In this document: one piece after another, positions 13,195 through 15,001 of the stretch
Layout: the number at the start of each line of letters is the position of its first letter
How positions within the stretch are numbered: position 1 is the first letter of the stretch
The notes under the pieces: model-generated
What the model saw: the letters and a program-made list of their open reading frames with translations, nothing else
What the model was told of the DNA's origin: nothing
Databases searched by the model: none
Program-made: the position numbers and the translations under genes
Origin: Microcaldota archaeon
Lineage (GTDB): Archaea; Micrarchaeota; Micrarchaeia; Micrarchaeales; CABMGC01
DNA: 15,001 nucleotides
Direction of reading: 5' to 3'
Assembly (NCBI GenBank): GCA_030040595.1
Contig: JASHTL010000053.1
Location: 1-15,001 of the forward strand

Positions 13195-14343
13195 TCAGTT
13201 GTTAGGTATTATGCTGTCGAGGACGAACTCCGGGCTGTAGGCCATTATCGCATCGTATGACTCGCCCGTGCCGAAGAAGAGGACTGGAACGTTTGTCTCG
13301 CTGAGTATCGAAAGCGTGTTCCCTCCCTTCGCGTCAGCGTCGAGTTTCGTCAATATTATGCCGTCAAGCCTCACTGCCTCGTTGAATTCCCTCACCTGGT
13401 TGAGCAGCGCGTTCCCGGTTATGCTCTCGCCCACGAATATCTTCATGTCAGGCTTCGCCACCCTGACCATCTTCTTTATCTCCTCCATCAGGCTCCTGTT
13501 GGTCTCCTGCCTTCCCGCGCTGTCTATGAGCACCACGTCTATTCCGTGCGCCTTCGCATACGCTATCGCGTCGAAAGCTATGCTTGCGGGATCGGCGCCG
13601 TAATTTCCTTTTATCGCGTGTATGCCCAATTTGCTCGCGTGGTATGCGGTCTGTTCTATGGCGGCGGCCCTGAACGTATCGCTGGCGGAAAGCACGCACG
13701 TAAATCCGTTCTTCATGAACATGTGGGCCAGCTTTGCCATGGCCGTGGTCTTTCCCGCTCCGTTAGGGCCCAGGAAGAGTATCCTGAAGGGATCGCCGCT
13801 TCCCTTCCTCGCCCTCGCATTGCCTATCATGTCAATGTCGCTGCCTTTGCTGAGCACCGAGAGTATCGAGCTTCTTATTATCCCTGAGATGTTACGCTGG
13901 AGGTCCTTCGCCTCTATAGGCCTTGCGGTGAGTTCGGTTTCCATTTTGCTTAATATCTTCTCCGTCACTTCATAATTTACATCCGACTGCAGAAGCGATA
14001 TCTTAAGCTGCTCCAGAAACGGCTCAACGTCATTATGGCTTACCCTCACCTCCCTGAAGACCGCGCTCTTGAGCCTTGTGCCCAGCGTGACTTTCTGTTC
14101 CTGCTGCCTGATTGCGGGCTTCTGCTCCTCGCGATGGATCTTTACTGGAGGCTGAGCGTCAGGAATCTTAACGTGTTCCTTCTCCACAGGAGCCTTTGGC
14201 TCGATGGGAGGCTCCGGCGCAGAGGCTACCTTTTCCGTCTTATCCGTTCCTTCCTTCTTTTCCTCCTGCTTTACAGTCTCCTCTTCTTTTTTTGTTATCG
14301 AGTCGATAAAACTGGAGAACTTCTTCTTAAGACTTTCAAACAT
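13195..14343 (-). CDS. ftsY: Signal recognition particle receptor FtsY
   Basis: FtsY is the SRP GTPase at the membrane that receives SRP54-bound ribosome-nascent chains. The protein has 382 residues. Residues 1-85 are a charged, low-complexity Lys/Glu/Pro-rich region that may bind membrane. The N domain helices are at about 86-170. The NG GTPase follows: G1 GPNGAGKTT (192-200), DTFRAAAIEQ (222-231), G3 DSAGRQ (274-279, usually DTAGR; a mild change), G4 TKLD (332-335) and DAKGG (336-341). The ATG at 14343 follows GGTG, and the gene starts 31 nt after pfdA. Placement after aIF6 and prefoldin alpha is a conserved archaeal arrangement. Confidence 0.96.
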   Translation of the reverse strand: MFESLKKKFSSFIDSITKKEEETVKQEEKKEGTDKTEKVASAPEPPIEPKAPVEKEHVKIPDAQPPVKIHREEQKPAIRQQEQKVTLGTRLKSAVFREVRVSHNDVEPFLEQLKISLLQSDVNYEVTEKILSKMETELTARPIEAKDLQRNISGIIRSSILSVLSKGSDIDMIGNARARKGSGDPFRILFLGPNGAGKTTAMAKLAHMFMKNGFTCVLSASDTFRAAAIEQTAYHASKLGIHAIKGNYGADPASIAFDAIAYAKAHGIDVVLIDSAGRQETNRSLMEEIKKMVRVAKPDMKIFVGESITGNALLNQVREFNEAVRLDGIILTKLDADAKGGNTLSILSETNVPVLFFGTGESYDAIMAYSPEFVLDSIIPNN

Positions 14344-14374
14344 AGGTCAACACCGCCCTGTCAGTTGCAGATAG

Positions 14375-14803
14375 TCATTGCCTGAACGCGGCCATCCTGT
14401 ACGAAATATCAAAAAGTTCCTTCTCCACTTTCTGGCGCTCGCTCACAAGCCTCGACGCTGCTGATTCGCTGTTCTTAATCGCCTGCTCCAGAAATTCCTT
14501 TGCATCTGCGATGTTCTTCTCCACAAGGTAGCCTGCACCGACATAAGTCATCACGCTCTCGACCTTCTTTACGCTGGCTTCGATGTATGTGCCCCCCTCC
14601 GCGTTCACCAGCACGTTCGAGTTCTCTATCGACTTGGCATGATCAATGAGATCGACGCTCCTCAGCACGGCTTCCCTTGCAAGGTTGTAGGCAGTTATCT
14701 GCTCGCTGAGTATCTCATATCTCTGCGTGTACACGCTCTGCAGGTACTGCAGCTGCGCCATTGCCTCCTGCACATCCTGCTGCGACGGATCATCATCTGC
14801 CAT
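14375..14803 (-). CDS. pfdA: Prefoldin alpha subunit
   Basis: Prefoldin alpha pairs with beta subunits in the hexameric jellyfish-like chaperone that holds unfolded proteins for the thermosome. The 142 residues follow the family layout: N-terminal coiled-coil helix (about 10-55), a beta-hairpin region (VNAEGGTYIEASV, VMTYVGAGYLVEKN) and a C-terminal coiled-coil helix (about 98-138). The ATG at 14803 is preferred over a TTG at 14815: GGTG lies 7 nt before the ATG, and the TATA element at 14836-14841 puts the transcription start at about 14810. The L18Ae (LX) gene often found between aIF6 and pfdA is absent. Confidence 0.92.
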   Translation of the reverse strand: MADDDPSQQDVQEAMAQLQYLQSVYTQRYEILSEQITAYNLAREAVLRSVDLIDHAKSIENSNVLVNAEGGTYIEASVKKVESVMTYVGAGYLVEKNIADAKEFLEQAIKNSESAASRLVSERQKVEKELFDISYRMAAFRQ

Positions 14804-14835
14804 GAATTGCACCAATGATACTTGCCGTGTAAGGC

Positions 14836-14848
14836 ATATAAGGATTTC
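14836..14848 (-). promoter_or_regulatory. TATA box/BRE for pfdA-ftsY-rdgB
   Basis: On the minus strand GAAATCC followed by TTATAT lies in the 50-nt gap after aIF6, about 35 nt before the pfdA ATG. The spacing predicts a very short leader and suggests pfdA-ftsY-rdgB can be transcribed separately from aIF6. Confidence 0.45.
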
Positions 14849-14853
14849 TGGGG

Positions 14854-15001
14854 TCAGAGCCCCAGTCCCTCCGTGATCCTTGCCATCTCGAATCCCGTGG
14901 TCTCGTCTCCAACGAGAAGGCCTTTTGAATTCGATATTGTTGAGAGACGTATGCTCAGGGAACCAAGGTTTGCCGTAGACTGGGCGTAGTTCTTGACGAA
15001 A
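14854..15001 (-). CDS. eif6: Translation initiation factor 6 (aIF6), C-terminal part
   Basis: Only the last 48 residues are visible; the gene continues beyond the window. aIF6 binds the 50S subunit and blocks premature joining with the 30S subunit. The end ISNSKGLLVGDETTG, then FEMARITEGLGL, matches the archaeal aIF6 C-terminus (typically LIANSKGYVVGEETTGPEL...). Position upstream of pfdA and ftsY on the same strand is the conserved archaeal order and supports the call. Confidence 0.88.
   Translation of the reverse strand, partial: FVKNYAQSTANLGSLSIRLSTISNSKGLLVGDETTGFEMARITEGLGL

Noticed and set aside
1..15001. CRISPR arrays, insertion sequences, integrases or attachment repeats
   Set aside because: No regularly spaced repeats, transposase-like proteins or paired terminal repeats were seen on either strand.

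Overview
The window reads as a gene-dense archaeal chromosome. It contains archaeal/eukaryal-type translation genes (aEF-2 with a diphthamide histidine, L30e, S12, S7, aIF6), prefoldin alpha and FtsY in conserved archaeal neighbourhoods. TATA boxes precede most transcription units, GGTGA-type Shine-Dalgarno sites occur inside operons, and AGG/AGA (Arg) and ATA (Ile) codons are common. A class III signal-peptide protein with the core GQSAMEYLMTYGWAILI points, from memory of such genomes, to a DPANN archaeon of the Micrarchaeota (ARMAN-like) type. That placement is an inference.

Layout. At 1-1937 are the 3' end of a probable winged-helix protein with a tiny coupled ORF, a perfect GNRA-loop hairpin, an unrecognised protein with a C-terminal hydrophobic hairpin (minus), and a GNAT acetyltransferase (plus). 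At 1940-5640 a minus-strand translation operon runs rpl30e > rps12 > rps7 > fusA; the nusA-like gene usual between rpl30e and rps12 is missing. At 5641-5854 a divergent regulatory region holds an 8-bp inverted repeat, TATA boxes in both directions, a leader hairpin and a 26-codon ORF placed just before a class III signal-peptide (pilin-like) gene (5855-6631).

At 6658-11218 a tight minus-strand operon runs sdhA/frdA > three-helix anchor > iron-sulfur subunit fused to two N-terminal helices > class II fumarase/aspartase-family lyase. Together these interconvert succinate and fumarate against a quinone, and fumarate with malate or aspartate. Divergent from it is a lone type II/IV secretion (pilus) ATPase (11315-12643). 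At 12645-15001 a minus-strand cluster runs aIF6 (partial) > pfdA > ftsY > rdgB, linking ribosome maturation, chaperoning, membrane targeting and nucleotide-pool cleaning.

The most unusual observations are: (i) the anchor/iron-sulfur fusion in the complex II operon; (ii) substitutions in normally near-invariant positions of EF-2 (P-loop Asp to His, switch I Gly to Arg) and S12 (PNSA loop and the D88-equivalent Asp); (iii) a pilin-like protein whose class III processing motif lies about 74 residues in, behind another hydrophobic segment; and (iv) aspartase-like signatures in the lyase next to a fumarate-reductase-like complex. No CRISPR array, insertion sequence, tRNA or rRNA was seen. Apart from the two divergent regulatory regions, intergenic space is minimal.
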